From an uncultured Anaerolineae bacterium (GTDB lineage: Bacteria > Chloroflexota > Anaerolineae > Aggregatilineales > UBA2796), in the NCBI GenBank assembly GCA_938005675.1, contig CALKXH010000102.1, positions 1-37,877 of the forward strand: 37,877 nucleotides of DNA. Direction: 5' to 3'. The translations under genes were made by a program, and so were the position numbers. How positions within the stretch are numbered: the stretch's first letter is position 1; every line of letters begins with the position of its first letter. Below are positions 17,021 through 25,911 of the stretch, piece by piece. The notes beneath the pieces were generated by a model. It did not search any database and was not told where the DNA came from. It saw only the letters and a program-made list of their open reading frames with translations.

Positions 17021-18457
17021 ATGAAACGTTGGTTACGCACACTGCTGATTGTACTGCCCGTCGCTTGCCTGCTGCTTTGCGGTGCGACTGTCTTCATCAT
17101 CTTGCCGCAGCTGCGCGAGGCGCGCGCCGCCAACGCGCAAAACGCCAGCACCGCCGTCGTGGAGCGCCGCAGCCTCGACGACGTCCTGATCGCCTCCGGC
17201 AGCTTGCGCCCAGAGCGCTTCATCAACCTCGCTTTCGAAGTCAGCGGCACGCTGCGCGAGGTCAACGTCCGCGTCGGCGATAGCGTGCGCGCCGGCGACG
17301 TGCTGGCGACGCTGGATACCTCGCAGCTGGAGCTGCAGCTGGAGCAGGCGCGCCAAGCCTTGCTGATTCAAGAAGCGAACTACGCCAACGTGACCAAGCC
17401 CGCCAGCCAACGCGAGATTGCCCAAGCGCGCGCCGCCCTCGCCCAAGCTGAGGCGAACCTCGCCAGCGCCCAAGCCGCCTTCGATAACCAACAGAACGTG
17501 ATCACGCAGAGCTGTGCCAACGTCGCCGCCACCGAGAGCGCCTTCAAAGTGGCGCAGGACGCTTACAATCGCTACGTCACGGAAGGCTATCAGTTCGATG
17601 TCGACTTCCGCCCCGATCCCGACTCGTCGGTCGGCAAGGCGCTCAAGCAAGCCCGCGATCAGCGCGATGTGGCTGCGGCGAATTGCAACGCGGCGCGCCG
17701 CGCTCACAGCAGCGACGCCGCCCTCCGCGCCGCCGAGGCGCAAGTGGCGCAGGCGCAAGCCGCCCTCGATGCCCTGCTGGAAGGCGCCACTAAGGAGCAG
17801 CGCGATATCGCGGCGGCGCAGCTGGAGCAAGCCCGCCTGAACGTGGCGCAAGCCGAGCGCAACCTGAGCAAGGCGCAGCTGACCGCGCCTGTGGATGGCA
17901 TCATCAGCGCCGTCAACGTCAGCGTCGGGCAGAGCGTCGGCTTGGGCGGGCAGCCAGCCTTCGTCTTGGCGGATACCAGCGCGCTGTACATCGACATCAG
18001 CGTGGATGAGGTGGATATTGGGCGGGTGCAGGTCGGGCAGCAAGCGCGCTTCACCTTGCTGGGCGTCAACGCCGAGTCGCCTTTCAAGGGCGTGGTCGAG
18101 CGCAAGAGCACCGTCGGTGACGCGGTGCAAGGCGTGGTGACCTACAGCGCGCGCATCAAAGTGACCGACCGCGTCCCGCAGCTCTTGGGCATGACGGCAG
18201 ACGTCGAGATCATCCTCGCCACCCGCAAAGACGTGCTGACCGTCCCGACGCGCGCCATTCGCCGCGATCCGAACGGGCGGCAATTCGTCCTCGTGCAGCG
18301 CTCGGAGGGCGCGCCCGTCGAGATCGACGTCCAGAGCGGACTCTCGGTCGGGGAGCTGACTGAGGTCAACGGCGAGGGCTTGCGCGAGGGGCAGGTCGTG
18401 CTGATCAACAACGGCGGCGCGCGCACGAACGGCGGCTTCTTCGGCGGCGGGCGCTAA
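17021..18457 (+). CDS. HlyD/MacA-family efflux adaptor protein
   Basis: 478 residues. One N-terminal membrane anchor (about 7-29), then the adaptor pattern: first half of the lipoyl domain (LAFEVSGTLREVNVRVGDSVRAGDVLATLDTSQLELQLEQARQAL), a long Ala/Gln-rich coiled-coil hairpin (about 100-285, with AQARAALAQAEANLASAQAAF-type heptads), second half of the lipoyl domain (LSKAQLTAPVDGIISAVNVSVGQSVGLGGQPAFVLADTSALYIDISV), and a beta-barrel/membrane-proximal part. These proteins link a MacB-type ABC exporter to the outside. It begins an operon with an unknown membrane protein, ATPase, permease and a double binding protein. It ends in a Gly/Asn-rich tail (NNGGARTNGGFFGGGR). Confidence 0.9.
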   Translation: MKRWLRTLLIVLPVACLLLCGATVFIILPQLREARAANAQNASTAVVERRSLDDVLIASGSLRPERFINLAFEVSGTLREVNVRVGDSVRAGDVLATLDTSQLELQLEQARQALLIQEANYANVTKPASQREIAQARAALAQAEANLASAQAAFDNQQNVITQSCANVAATESAFKVAQDAYNRYVTEGYQFDVDFRPDPDSSVGKALKQARDQRDVAAANCNAARRAHSSDAALRAAEAQVAQAQAALDALLEGATKEQRDIAAAQLEQARLNVAQAERNLSKAQLTAPVDGIISAVNVSVGQSVGLGGQPAFVLADTSALYIDISVDEVDIGRVQVGQQARFTLLGVNAESPFKGVVERKSTVGDAVQGVVTYSARIKVTDRVPQLLGMTADVEIILATRKDVLTVPTRAIRRDPNGRQFVLVQRSEGAPVEIDVQSGLSVGELTEVNGEGLREGQVVLINNGGARTNGGFFGGGR

Positions 18458-18490
18458 GTTTCAAAAAGCTTTAGTGAGAGGCTCAGGGTG

Positions 18491-19171
18491 ATGGAACAAG
18501 CTCAGCAGGCGCCCGTCCGAGCGCCCGAACACAAGCCGACGAACGGCGCGCACGGCGCAGCCGCCCTGCCCAGCGCCCTAGCCTACAGCGCGCCGCGCCG
18601 CAGACGGCGTTGGCTCAGCCTGAGCCTCGGCGCCCTCGCCATATTGAGTATCTTCGCTTGCGGCGCTTTGATCGGCTACACGCAAGGTCCGCCCTTGGCA
18701 ACCTTGATCGCCTCCGGGCAGGGCTTCGTGCGAGTCGGCTCTGAGTTTGAAGCCTGCTTCAGAGCTGCCAGCAACGATAGCAACCTGCGCAGCTTCTTCT
18801 CGACCTTCGCGCGCAACCTGCCCACGCGCACGCCCGGTCCGCCGCCCACGCTCGACCCGACGCTGCTGCGCACGGTCAAGGGCAGTTTGGTCGCCTTGAC
18901 GCAGCGGGAAGTCGTGGTGGAAGTGCTGGGCGGCAGCCGCGAGCGCTTTCCCCTCGTGCCTTTGGCGCAGGTGGTTGCACCGAGCGGCACAAAATTGAGC
19001 CAGCAGGGCGTCTTGGCGGGCGATTCGGTCAATCTGTTGGCGATTCGGCTGGGCGCGCTGGGCGGCTTCGGCGCGCTGATCGGCGGAGCGGGCGCAGTCG
19101 GGACGCCGCAAGCCACCTCGCCGAACGATTACGCCGCTTTCTGTATCATCGTTGATGTAAATCCGAAATGA
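18491..19171 (+). CDS. Membrane-anchored hypothetical protein in the MacAB-like operon
   Basis: 226 residues from the ATG at 18491; a GTG one codon earlier is equally in frame. The N-terminal 40 residues are disordered and Pro/Ala-rich, ending in a basic RRRRR cluster, then one transmembrane helix (about 41-64). The outer part has a TPGPPPTLDPT linker (about 113-125) followed by a small beta-rich domain (TVKGSLVALTQREVVVEVLGGSRERFPLVPLAQVV ... GVLAGDSVNLLAIRLG) that resembles an OB-like or lipoyl-type barrel, though I cannot assign a family. It lies between the adaptor gene (33-base gap) and the ATPase gene (12-base gap), so it is probably an extra subunit of this exporter. Confidence 0.65.
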   Translation: MEQAQQAPVRAPEHKPTNGAHGAAALPSALAYSAPRRRRRWLSLSLGALAILSIFACGALIGYTQGPPLATLIASGQGFVRVGSEFEACFRAASNDSNLRSFFSTFARNLPTRTPGPPPTLDPTLLRTVKGSLVALTQREVVVEVLGGSRERFPLVPLAQVVAPSGTKLSQQGVLAGDSVNLLAIRLGALGGFGALIGGAGAVGTPQATSPNDYAAFCIIVDVNPK

Positions 19172-19183
19172 GGGCGAGAGCCT

Positions 19184-19933
19184 ATGGGCGAACTGATCAC
19201 TAGCTATCCCACCACCAGTCCTGAGCCGCAGCGCGATGATCCGCCGATCATCGAGGCGAAGGACTTGACCAAAGTCTACAAAATGGGCGAGACCGAAGTC
19301 CATGCCCTGCGCGGGGTGAGCTTGCGCATCTGGAAAGGCGAGATGGTCTCAGTCATCGGGCAGTCAGGATCGGGCAAAAGCACCTTGCTCGCCATTCTGG
19401 GCGCCCTAGACGTGCCGACTTCGGGCAGTTACAAGCTCGATGGGCGCGAGGTCGCCTCGCTGAATGACGATCAGCTGGCGGAGATACGCAATCAGCGCAT
19501 CGGCTTCGTCTTTCAGAAGTTCAACCTGCTGGCGCGCAGCACGGCGTTAGCGAACGTGGCGTTGCCGCTCGCCTACGCTGGGCTCTCCAGCCGCGAGGCG
19601 AATCGGCGCGCCACCGAGATGCTCAAGTTAGTCGGCTTGGGCGATAGGCTCGATCATCGCCCCAACCAGCTCAGCGGCGGTCAGCAACAGCGCGTCGCCA
19701 TTGCGCGGGCGTTGGTCAATCAGCCCTCGATCATCCTCGCCGACGAGCCGACCGGCAACCTCGACTCCGCCACCGGCAAAGAGATCATGGGACTCTTCCA
19801 GAAATTGCATCGTGAGCGCGGCATCACCTTGATCGTCGTGACGCACGATCCGAACATCGCGGCGCAATCCGAGCGCATCATCCGCCTGAAAGACGGTCTG
19901 ATCGAGTACGCAGAGGAGGTGCAGACGGCATGA
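19184..19933 (+). CDS. MacB/LolD-type ABC transporter ATP-binding protein
   Basis: 249 residues. ABC motifs are complete: Walker A GQSGSGKST (59-67), Q-loop FVFQKFNLLARST, signature LSGGQQQRVAIARAL, Walker B IILADEPTGNLDS, and the H-loop in LIVVTHD. DEPTGNLDS and the FQ-NLL pattern put it in the MacB/LolD/FtsE group that energises export or mechanotransmission rather than uptake. The first 22 residues are an extra, probably disordered leader. Its stop overlaps the permease start as ATGA, so the two are translated together. Confidence 0.93.
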   Translation: MGELITSYPTTSPEPQRDDPPIIEAKDLTKVYKMGETEVHALRGVSLRIWKGEMVSVIGQSGSGKSTLLAILGALDVPTSGSYKLDGREVASLNDDQLAEIRNQRIGFVFQKFNLLARSTALANVALPLAYAGLSSREANRRATEMLKLVGLGDRLDHRPNQLSGGQQQRVAIARALVNQPSIILADEPTGNLDSATGKEIMGLFQKLHRERGITLIVVTHDPNIAAQSERIIRLKDGLIEYAEEVQTA

Positions 19934-21183
19934 ATTTCCTGCGTAACTTCGGCATCGCCATCGATGCGCTGCTCGCCAACAAGTTGCGCTCCGGGCTGAC
20001 GATGCTCGGCATCATCATCGGCGTGGCGTCGGTGGTGGCGCTGCTCTCCATCGGCAACGGCGTCCAGCAGAGCATCAACAGTCAGATCACCAGCATCGGC
20101 ACGAATTTGGTGACGGTTGTGCCCGGACAAGTGCGCATCACAGCCGGTCCGCCCAGCAGTCAGGGCATCCGCGCGCCGACGCAAACCCGCCCGCTGACCG
20201 ATGCCGACGCCGACGCTATCCGCGCCCGCGTGCCGAACTTGCTGGGCGTGGCGCCGGAGCTGACCGTCAACAACGTCACAGTCGCCTATCAGCGCGAGCG
20301 GATTTTGATCACGGCGCGCGGCGTCACGGTCGATTACAACCGCGTGCGCAACCTTGAGGTCGCGCAGGGGCGCTGGTTCGAGGCGGCGGAAGATGAGCGC
20401 GCCTCGCGGGTTGCCATCCTCGGCTCGGAGGCGGCGGATGCGCTCTTCGGCGGCTTGAATCCCATCGGGCAGACCATCCGCGTCGGCAATGCGCCCTTCA
20501 CGGTCATCGGCGTGACGCAGCCGGTGGGCGTCGGCTTCGCCGGCAACCCGGATACCTCCGTCTTCGTGCCGCTGCAGACTGCCTACCGCACCATCTCGAA
20601 TGCGCGCACCGCCAGCGGCGCGCGGCGCGTCAGCGTGATCTTCATCTCGGCGCTCAGCAGCGAGGATATCGCGCGCGTGGAGCGCGACGTGACGGAGGTC
20701 ATGCGCCAGCAGCACGGCATCCGCGAGGGCGTTGAAGACGACTTCACCGTGCTGACTCAGCAGCAGTTCCTGAGCATCGCCGGCAGCATCACCGGCATCC
20801 TGACGCTCTTTTTGGGCGCCATCGCGGGCATCAGCTTGCTGGTCGGCGGCATTGGCATCATGAACATCATGCTGGTCTCGGTGACCGAACGCACGATGGA
20901 GATCGGCTTGCGCAAAGCCGTCGGCGCCAAGAAGCGCACCATCTTGACCCAGTTCTTGGTCGAGACGATCACGCTCAGCCTGATCGGCGGCACGTTCGGC
21001 ATCCTCTTCGGGGTGGGCATTGCGCTCTTGGTCGGCGCGACGGGCATCATCACCACCACGGTCACCCTTGATTCGATCATCTTGGCTGTGAGCTTCTCCT
21101 TAGCGGTCGGGCTGTTCTTCGGAATCTATCCGGCGAATCGGGCTGCCAGCTTACAGCCGATTGAGGCAGTTCGCTACGAGTGA
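19930..21183 (+). CDS. MacB/FtsX-family ABC transporter permease
   Basis: 417 residues. TM1 (about 17-42, SGLTMLGIIIGVASVVALLSIGNG) is followed by a large outer MacB periplasmic-type domain (about 45-275), then three C-terminal helices with FtsX-family motifs: GGIGIMNIMLVSVTERTMEIGLRKAVGAKKRTILTQFLVETITLS and IYPANRAASLQPIEAVRYE. This is the four-helix topology of MacB/LolC-type mechanotransmission exporters. Length is normal for a permease whose ATPase is a separate protein. The double binding protein gene follows after 17 bases. Confidence 0.92.
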   Translation: MNFLRNFGIAIDALLANKLRSGLTMLGIIIGVASVVALLSIGNGVQQSINSQITSIGTNLVTVVPGQVRITAGPPSSQGIRAPTQTRPLTDADADAIRARVPNLLGVAPELTVNNVTVAYQRERILITARGVTVDYNRVRNLEVAQGRWFEAAEDERASRVAILGSEAADALFGGLNPIGQTIRVGNAPFTVIGVTQPVGVGFAGNPDTSVFVPLQTAYRTISNARTASGARRVSVIFISALSSEDIARVERDVTEVMRQQHGIREGVEDDFTVLTQQQFLSIAGSITGILTLFLGAIAGISLLVGGIGIMNIMLVSVTERTMEIGLRKAVGAKKRTILTQFLVETITLSLIGGTFGILFGVGIALLVGATGIITTTVTLDSIILAVSFSLAVGLFFGIYPANRAASLQPIEAVRYE

Positions 21184-21200
21184 ACATAGGAGTTTCAAAG

Positions 21201-23609
21201 ATGCTCAAAGGCTTCTCAGCGCGTTGGATCGGGCTGATGGCGCTGTGCGCGCTCGTCTTGGGCGCGCTCGCCGCCCCCACCTACGCCCAAAATCGTGAGA
21301 CTCTCGTCTTGGCGCTCCTGAGCAGCGCCGCCGAAAACGATCTGGTCAGCAGCCGCCACTTTGTGCAGGGCGCCCAGCTCGCCCTTGAGATCGTCAACGG
21401 CGGCGGCGGCGTGCGCGGCCCTGCCCGCCCCGCCGATAACGCCACGCCCGTCCCCAACGCGCGGCGCACCACCACCTACACCTTCAGCCTGCAGACGCGC
21501 AGCGCCGCCACCCAAACCGAGATGCGCACCGCCCTGCAAGCCTCTGTGGAGGCGAAGCCCGTGGCGATCATCGGTCCGCAAGTGCCGAGCCTGCTCGATA
21601 ACAACCTCGATCTCGCCAACACCAATCGCATCCTGCAGCTGGTCAGCCTGCCCAGCGAGCCAGTCGGCGTGAGCAACGCCTTCATCCTGCGGATGCGCTC
21701 CAGCAACGAGAATTTGGCGCGCGATCTGGGCAACTATTTGAGGACGCAACGCTATTTCCGCGTCATCGGCACGGCGACCGATAACTCAGCGCGCGGGCGC
21801 GCCGATCTCGCCGCCTTCGAGCGAGCCGCCCGTCCCGCGGGCACGACAGCGGTGCGCCTCGCGCCCGCCGTGACCTACGATCAAACGGCGACCGACCTCA
21901 CCACACAGGCGCGCACGCTCTACGACGAGAATCCGGAGGCAATCGCCATCTTCGGGACGCCGCAGACGGCTGCGCTCTTGGTGCGCGAGCTGCGCAATCG
22001 CGGCTACACGGGCGTGATCGCTTACGGCTCGGCTGAGGGCAACCTAAGCGAGTTCACCAATCGCGGCGGCAGCGCCGTGGCGAACGTGATCGTCCCGCTC
22101 ATCTGGCTGTCGGATGCTCAAGATGCGGGCAGTCGGCGCTTTGTGGAGGCGTATCGGGCGCGCTTCGGCGAGCTGCCCACCGCCGAGTCGGTCATCGGCT
22201 TCGATAGCGTGGCGGCGGTGGCGGCTGCCGTCGAGATCAGCGGCGGCGGGACGCAAGCCGTGCGCGATACGCTCGTCACCAGCGGCGCCATCGGCGGGCT
22301 GCAGGGCGTCTACAACCCCTCGCTCTTCAGCGGCACGGGCACGACCAATCTGCGGGCGATAGACGCCGCGATCTTCTTCCGCCTGACCGCTGAGGGCAAA
22401 GGCATTGAGGAGTCGCGCTACAGCGGCGGCTTTTGCTCACGCCGCTGCGCCGATACGCGCTTCCAGAATCTGACCGCGCCCAACGCCCCGACCGCCACCG
22501 CGACCCGCACCGTGCCCATCGCTTTTCTAGCGCCACAGACGGGGCTGGATGGCGAGATCGGGCTGCGCGCCCTGCGCGGGGCGCAGCTCGCCGTCAATGA
22601 GATCAACTCGCAGGGCGGCATCGCCGCGCCCAACGGCGTGCGCGTCACCCTCGACCTGCGCGACTTCGATACGAGCAGCGCCGAGCAGTTCGGCGTCACG
22701 GCGCGCGCGCTGCTCAGCGCGGCGCCGCCCGCTGCCTTACTCGGTCCGACCCTGACCGGCATCGCGCTGCCGAACCTGAACCTCGCGCCCAACGCGCGCG
22801 TGCCGCAGTTCGTGAGCGGCACCGCCGCCGTGCTGAGCAACAGCGACCCGACCCGCTTCGTCTTCCAGCTGCGCCCCGCCGATGCGACTTGGGCGAGCGC
22901 CCTCGCCAGCTATCTGGTCGATATCCGCGGCTACACGCGCCTTGCCGTCGCCTCCGCCACCACCCTCTACGGGCAGGATAGCGTGGCGGCGTTCACGCAG
23001 GTCGTCACGCGCTTCCGCGACCTGACCGACGCCCAGATCGTCGCCAACACCAGCCATCCCGTCACGGCGAGCGACTTCACGACCGAGGCGCGCACGCTCC
23101 TCGCCGCCGATCCGCAAGTCATCGCCATCTGGAGCGCGCCCAACGCCGCCGCCGAGCTGATCAAAGCGCTGCGCGCCGAGGGCTTCAAGGGCGAGATCGC
23201 CTACGGCGCGCTGGAGAATCCCGACTTCCGCGCCGCGATGGGCGAGGGCGGCATGGACGGCTTGCTGGGCGTGACCAGCTGGTTCGCCGACGCGCTAGAT
23301 GCCGCCAGCGCCGAGTTCGTGCGCAACTATCGGGCGACCTACGGCGAATTGCCCGATAGCCACGCCGTCGCCTACTACGATGCCGTGTACATGATCGCCA
23401 ACGCCATCAAGAACGGCGGACCGGCGGCTGTGCAGCCCTTCGTGGCGCAGTTGCCGCGCTTCGCCGGCGTACAGGGCGAGTACCGCCCCGCCGTCTACAA
23501 CAACGGGCAGCTCAGCGCGACCGTCTTCATCGTGCGCAGCGACGCGCAAGGCAAACTGAGCGAGTTGGCGCGCTACGAAGGCGCGATCTGCATCAACAAC
23601 TGCCGCTAG
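21201..23609 (+). CDS. Double type-1 periplasmic binding protein (two fused Leu/Ile/Val-type domains)
   Basis: 802 residues from the ATG at 21201, preceded by an AGGAG site; an in-frame GTG at 21180 is less likely. A cleavable signal peptide ends near TYA-QN (about 27-30). Two Peripla_BP_6-like domains follow. The first (about 32-405) has [35 protein letters not shown] and [15 protein letters not shown]. The second (about 435-795) has [36 protein letters not shown] and [17 protein letters not shown]. Each half ends with an aromatic-Gly stretch and a Cys-X3-Cys (CSRRC near 412; CINNC at the C terminus). Such domains bind small ligands for uptake or sensing, but here the gene is last in an exporter operon with no cognate importer. 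The ligand is unknown. Confidence 0.85.
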   Translation: MLKGFSARWIGLMALCALVLGALAAPTYAQNRETLVLALLSSAAENDLVSSRHFVQGAQLALEIVNGGGGVRGPARPADNATPVPNARRTTTYTFSLQTRSAATQTEMRTALQASVEAKPVAIIGPQVPSLLDNNLDLANTNRILQLVSLPSEPVGVSNAFILRMRSSNENLARDLGNYLRTQRYFRVIGTATDNSARGRADLAAFERAARPAGTTAVRLAPAVTYDQTATDLTTQARTLYDENPEAIAIFGTPQTAALLVRELRNRGYTGVIAYGSAEGNLSEFTNRGGSAVANVIVPLIWLSDAQDAGSRRFVEAYRARFGELPTAESVIGFDSVAAVAAAVEISGGGTQAVRDTLVTSGAIGGLQGVYNPSLFSGTGTTNLRAIDAAIFFRLTAEGKGIEESRYSGGFCSRRCADTRFQNLTAPNAPTATATRTVPIAFLAPQTGLDGEIGLRALRGAQLAVNEINSQGGIAAPNGVRVTLDLRDFDTSSAEQFGVTARALLSAAPPAALLGPTLTGIALPNLNLAPNARVPQFVSGTAAVLSNSDPTRFVFQLRPADATWASALASYLVDIRGYTRLAVASATTLYGQDSVAAFTQVVTRFRDLTDAQIVANTSHPVTASDFTTEARTLLAADPQVIAIWSAPNAAAELIKALRAEGFKGEIAYGALENPDFRAAMGEGGMDGLLGVTSWFADALDAASAEFVRNYRATYGELPDSHAVAYYDAVYMIANAIKNGGPAAVQPFVAQLPRFAGVQGEYRPAVYNNGQLSATVFIVRSDAQGKLSELARYEGAICINNCR

Positions 23610-23628
23610 GCAGTCCGCGCCCGCCTCG

Positions 23629-23663
23629 AACGGCTCTGGTCAGCCTGACCAGAGCCGTTTATA
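23629..23663 (+). terminator. Intrinsic terminator after the MacAB/binding-protein operon
   Basis: A perfect 14-bp stem AACGGCTCTGGTCA (23629-23642), loop GCC, TGACCAGAGCCGTT (23646-23659), followed by TTA. The T tract is short. It closes the operon that began at 17021. Confidence 0.7.
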
Positions 23664-23665
23664 CT
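23637..23665 (+). promoter_or_regulatory. Possible promoter of the FGGY kinase gene inside the terminator
   Basis: TGGTCA (23637-23642), 17-base spacer, TATACT (23660-23665). The -35 lies in the left arm of the terminator hairpin and the -10 directly after the right arm. The predicted start is about 30 bases before the GTG at 23701. Confidence 0.3.
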
Positions 23666-23700
23666 CTCCGCAAGACTTTGCGCCTTCGGAGAGATGCCCC

Positions 23701-25266
23701 GTGCTGGAAGACTGTCTGCTCGCCATTGATTACGGCACGCAGAGCGTGCGCGCCTTGCTCTTCAACCTGCGCGGCGAACTGATCGAATCGGCGCGCCTGC
23801 CCGTTGAGCCGTACGTCTCGCCGCAGTATGGCTGGGCGGAGCAGGCGCCTGAGTATTTTTGGCGGATGCTGGGCGAGGCGTGCCGCGCCTTGTGGGCGAA
23901 AGCGGGCGCATGGCGCAGCGCGCTGCGCGGCGTGGCGCTCACCACGCAACGCGGCACCGTCATCAATGTGGACGAGAAAGGCGAGCCGTTGCGCCCCGCC
24001 ATCGTCTGGCTCGATCAGCGCCAAACGCAGGGCGTCAAGCCCGTGAGCGGGGCGTGGGGCTTGCTCTTCCGCCTGATCGGGATGCGCAAGACCCTCGCCT
24101 ACCTGCAGGCGGAGGCGGAGGCGAATTGGATCGCCAAGCATCAGCCTGAGATATGGGCGCGCACGCATAAGTACTTGCTGCTCTCCGGCTACCTGACCTA
24201 CAAACTGACGGGCAATTTCGTCGATTCGGTCGGTTGTCAGGTCGGCTACTTGCCCTTCGACTATCGTCGGCAGCGCTGGGCGGCATCTTGGAGCTGGCAG
24301 TGGCAGGCGTTGCCTCTGACGCCCGACAAGTTGCCCGATCTGATCGAAGTGGGCGGCGAGCTGGGCAGGATCACGACCGAGGCGGCTGAGGCGACGGGCA
24401 TCCCGCCTGGCACGCCGCTGATCGCCGCCGCCGCCGACAAAGCCTGCGAGATGCTCGGCTGTGGCGCGATCTTGCCGCACGTCGGACACATCAGCTACGG
24501 CACGACCGCCACGTTCAACACCTTTCATCGCCGCTACGTCGAGGCGATCCCGCTGATCCCGCCCTATCCGGCGGCGGTGCCGCGCGCCTACGCCCTTGAG
24601 ACTCAAATCTCGCGCGGCTACTGGATGGTGGACTGGTTCAAGCGCGAGTTCGGCGCGGCGGAGCTGCACTTAGCGGCGGAGCGGGGCGTCTCGGCGGAGT
24701 CGCTCCTGGATGCGCTGGCGGAGCAAGCGCCGCCCGGCGCGCTCGGCTTGATTTTGCAGCCGTACTGGTCGCCCAGCATCAAGGTGCCCGGCGCCGAGGC
24801 GAAAGGCGCCGTGATCGGCTTCGGCGGCGTCCACACGCGGGCGCATTTGTATCGCGCCATCTTGGAGGGGATCGCTTACGCCCTGCGCGAGGCGGCGCAA
24901 CGCGCCGAACGCAAGACGGGTTTGCGCCTGCAGGAGGTGCGCGTGAGCGGCGGCGGCTCGCAGAGCGAGCAAGCCATGCAGATCACGGCGGACGTCTTCG
25001 GCGTGACGGCGCTGCGCCCGCACCTGTACGAGGCGTCGGGCTTGGGCGCGGCGATTGTGGCGGCGGTTGGCTTGGGCTTGCACAGCGATTTCGAGACGGC
25101 GATCCGCGCCATGACGCGCATAGGGCGCGCCTACGAGCCGAAGGCGGAGAATCACAGCCTCTACAGCGCGCTCTACGAGCGAGTCTACAAGCGTTTGTAT
25201 CGCGGGGTGCGCCCCCTCTACGCCGAGATCAGCCGCATCACGGGCTATCCGAAGCTGATGGGCTAG
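23701..25266 (+). CDS. FGGY-family carbohydrate kinase
   Basis: 521 residues from a GTG with a GGAGAG site upstream. The N-terminal actin-like domain opens [22 protein letters not shown] (phosphate-1 loop) and continues [31 protein letters not shown]. The second domain shows [45 protein letters not shown] and [22 protein letters not shown] (adenosine loop). Such enzymes phosphorylate a sugar or polyol with ATP (xylulose, ribulose, glycerol and others); the specificity is not clear, and no sugar transporter or isomerase is beside it. Length fits the xylulokinase group. It sits alone between a terminator and the PadR promoter. Confidence 0.9.
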   Translation: MLEDCLLAIDYGTQSVRALLFNLRGELIESARLPVEPYVSPQYGWAEQAPEYFWRMLGEACRALWAKAGAWRSALRGVALTTQRGTVINVDEKGEPLRPAIVWLDQRQTQGVKPVSGAWGLLFRLIGMRKTLAYLQAEAEANWIAKHQPEIWARTHKYLLLSGYLTYKLTGNFVDSVGCQVGYLPFDYRRQRWAASWSWQWQALPLTPDKLPDLIEVGGELGRITTEAAEATGIPPGTPLIAAAADKACEMLGCGAILPHVGHISYGTTATFNTFHRRYVEAIPLIPPYPAAVPRAYALETQISRGYWMVDWFKREFGAAELHLAAERGVSAESLLDALAEQAPPGALGLILQPYWSPSIKVPGAEAKGAVIGFGGVHTRAHLYRAILEGIAYALREAAQRAERKTGLRLQEVRVSGGGSQSEQAMQITADVFGVTALRPHLYEASGLGAAIVAAVGLGLHSDFETAIRAMTRIGRAYEPKAENHSLYSALYERVYKRLYRGVRPLYAEISRITGYPKLMG

Positions 25267-25289
25267 GCGCGCCGTCTGAAAACTGAAAT

Positions 25290-25331
25290 TTGCCATCTGC
25301 GCTATTCCAGTTTAGAATAGCAGTATTCTAA
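25290..25331 (+). promoter_or_regulatory. Promoter and inverted-repeat operator of the padR cassette
   Basis: TTGCCA (25290-25295), 17-base spacer, TAGAAT (25313-25318) form a good promoter. Over the -10 lies TTAGAATA-GCAG-TATTCTAA (25312-25331), a perfect 8-bp inverted repeat. A second overlapping dyad, CTATTC-N7-GAATAG (25302-25320), shares its right half. The gene directly downstream encodes a PadR repressor, so autoregulation is likely. Confidence 0.65.
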
Positions 25332-25347
25332 GTTGGAGTAGTGCGCT

Positions 25348-25911
25348 GTGACCCTCACGCCCGATCACGTCATCCTCGGCTTGCTTGCCCTCGCGCCGCA
25401 ACACGGCTACCAGATGCTGGAGTGCTTCGGCGATCCTGCCTGTCTGGGGCAGATTTGGCGGCTGAACGCCAGCCAGCTCTACAACACGCTCAAGCGCCTT
25501 GAGCGCGACGGCTTGATCAGCGGGCATAGCGCCCCCTCCGAGAGCGGTCCGCCGCGCACAATCTACCACCTGACCGAAGCCGGGCGCGATCAGCTGCTCC
25601 GCTGGCTGCACGAGCCCGCGCCGCTCGCCAGCATTCGGCGCGTGCGCGTGGAGTTTCCCAGTCGGCTGTTTGTGGCGCATCTGCTGGGCGCGCCGAGCGC
25701 CCCGATCCTTGAGCGGCAACGGGCGGCTTGCCAGCGCGAGCGCGCGCGCCTCTCTGAGCAGCTCGCCCAGACCGCCGACGGCATGGAGAAGTTGGCGCTC
25801 AGCTTCACCGTCGAGCAGCTTGAAGCGGCGCTGCGCTGGCTGGAGCGCTGCGAACAGATGAATTTCACCGCCCTGACCGAGTCCTTCCAAGAGAGGAGAG
25901 CCTCCCAATGA
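25348..25911 (+). CDS. PadR-family transcriptional regulator
   Basis: 187 residues from a GTG at 25348. The N-terminal winged helix is a clear PadR match: HVILGLLALAPQHGYQMLECFG, then LNASQLYNTLKRLERDGLISGHSAPSESGPPRTIYHLTEAGRDQLLRWL. The C-terminal part (about 110-180) is helical with a coiled-coil-like RQRAACQRERARLSEQLAQ, typical of the dimer arm. It should repress its own operon through the inverted repeat about 17 bases upstream. Its stop overlaps the start of the binding-protein gene as ATGA, tying it to the ABC importer that follows. The inducer is unknown. Confidence 0.92.
   Translation: MTLTPDHVILGLLALAPQHGYQMLECFGDPACLGQIWRLNASQLYNTLKRLERDGLISGHSAPSESGPPRTIYHLTEAGRDQLLRWLHEPAPLASIRRVRVEFPSRLFVAHLLGAPSAPILERQRAACQRERARLSEQLAQTADGMEKLALSFTVEQLEAALRWLERCEQMNFTALTESFQERRASQ

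Noticed and set aside
17033-18283. Minus-strand 416-codon open frame
   Set aside because: Antisense to the MacA-like gene, whose lipoyl and coiled-coil motifs are clear.
19720-20715. Minus-strand 331-codon open frame
   Set aside because: Antisense to the ABC ATPase and permease genes, with His/Arg/Asp-rich composition and no motif.
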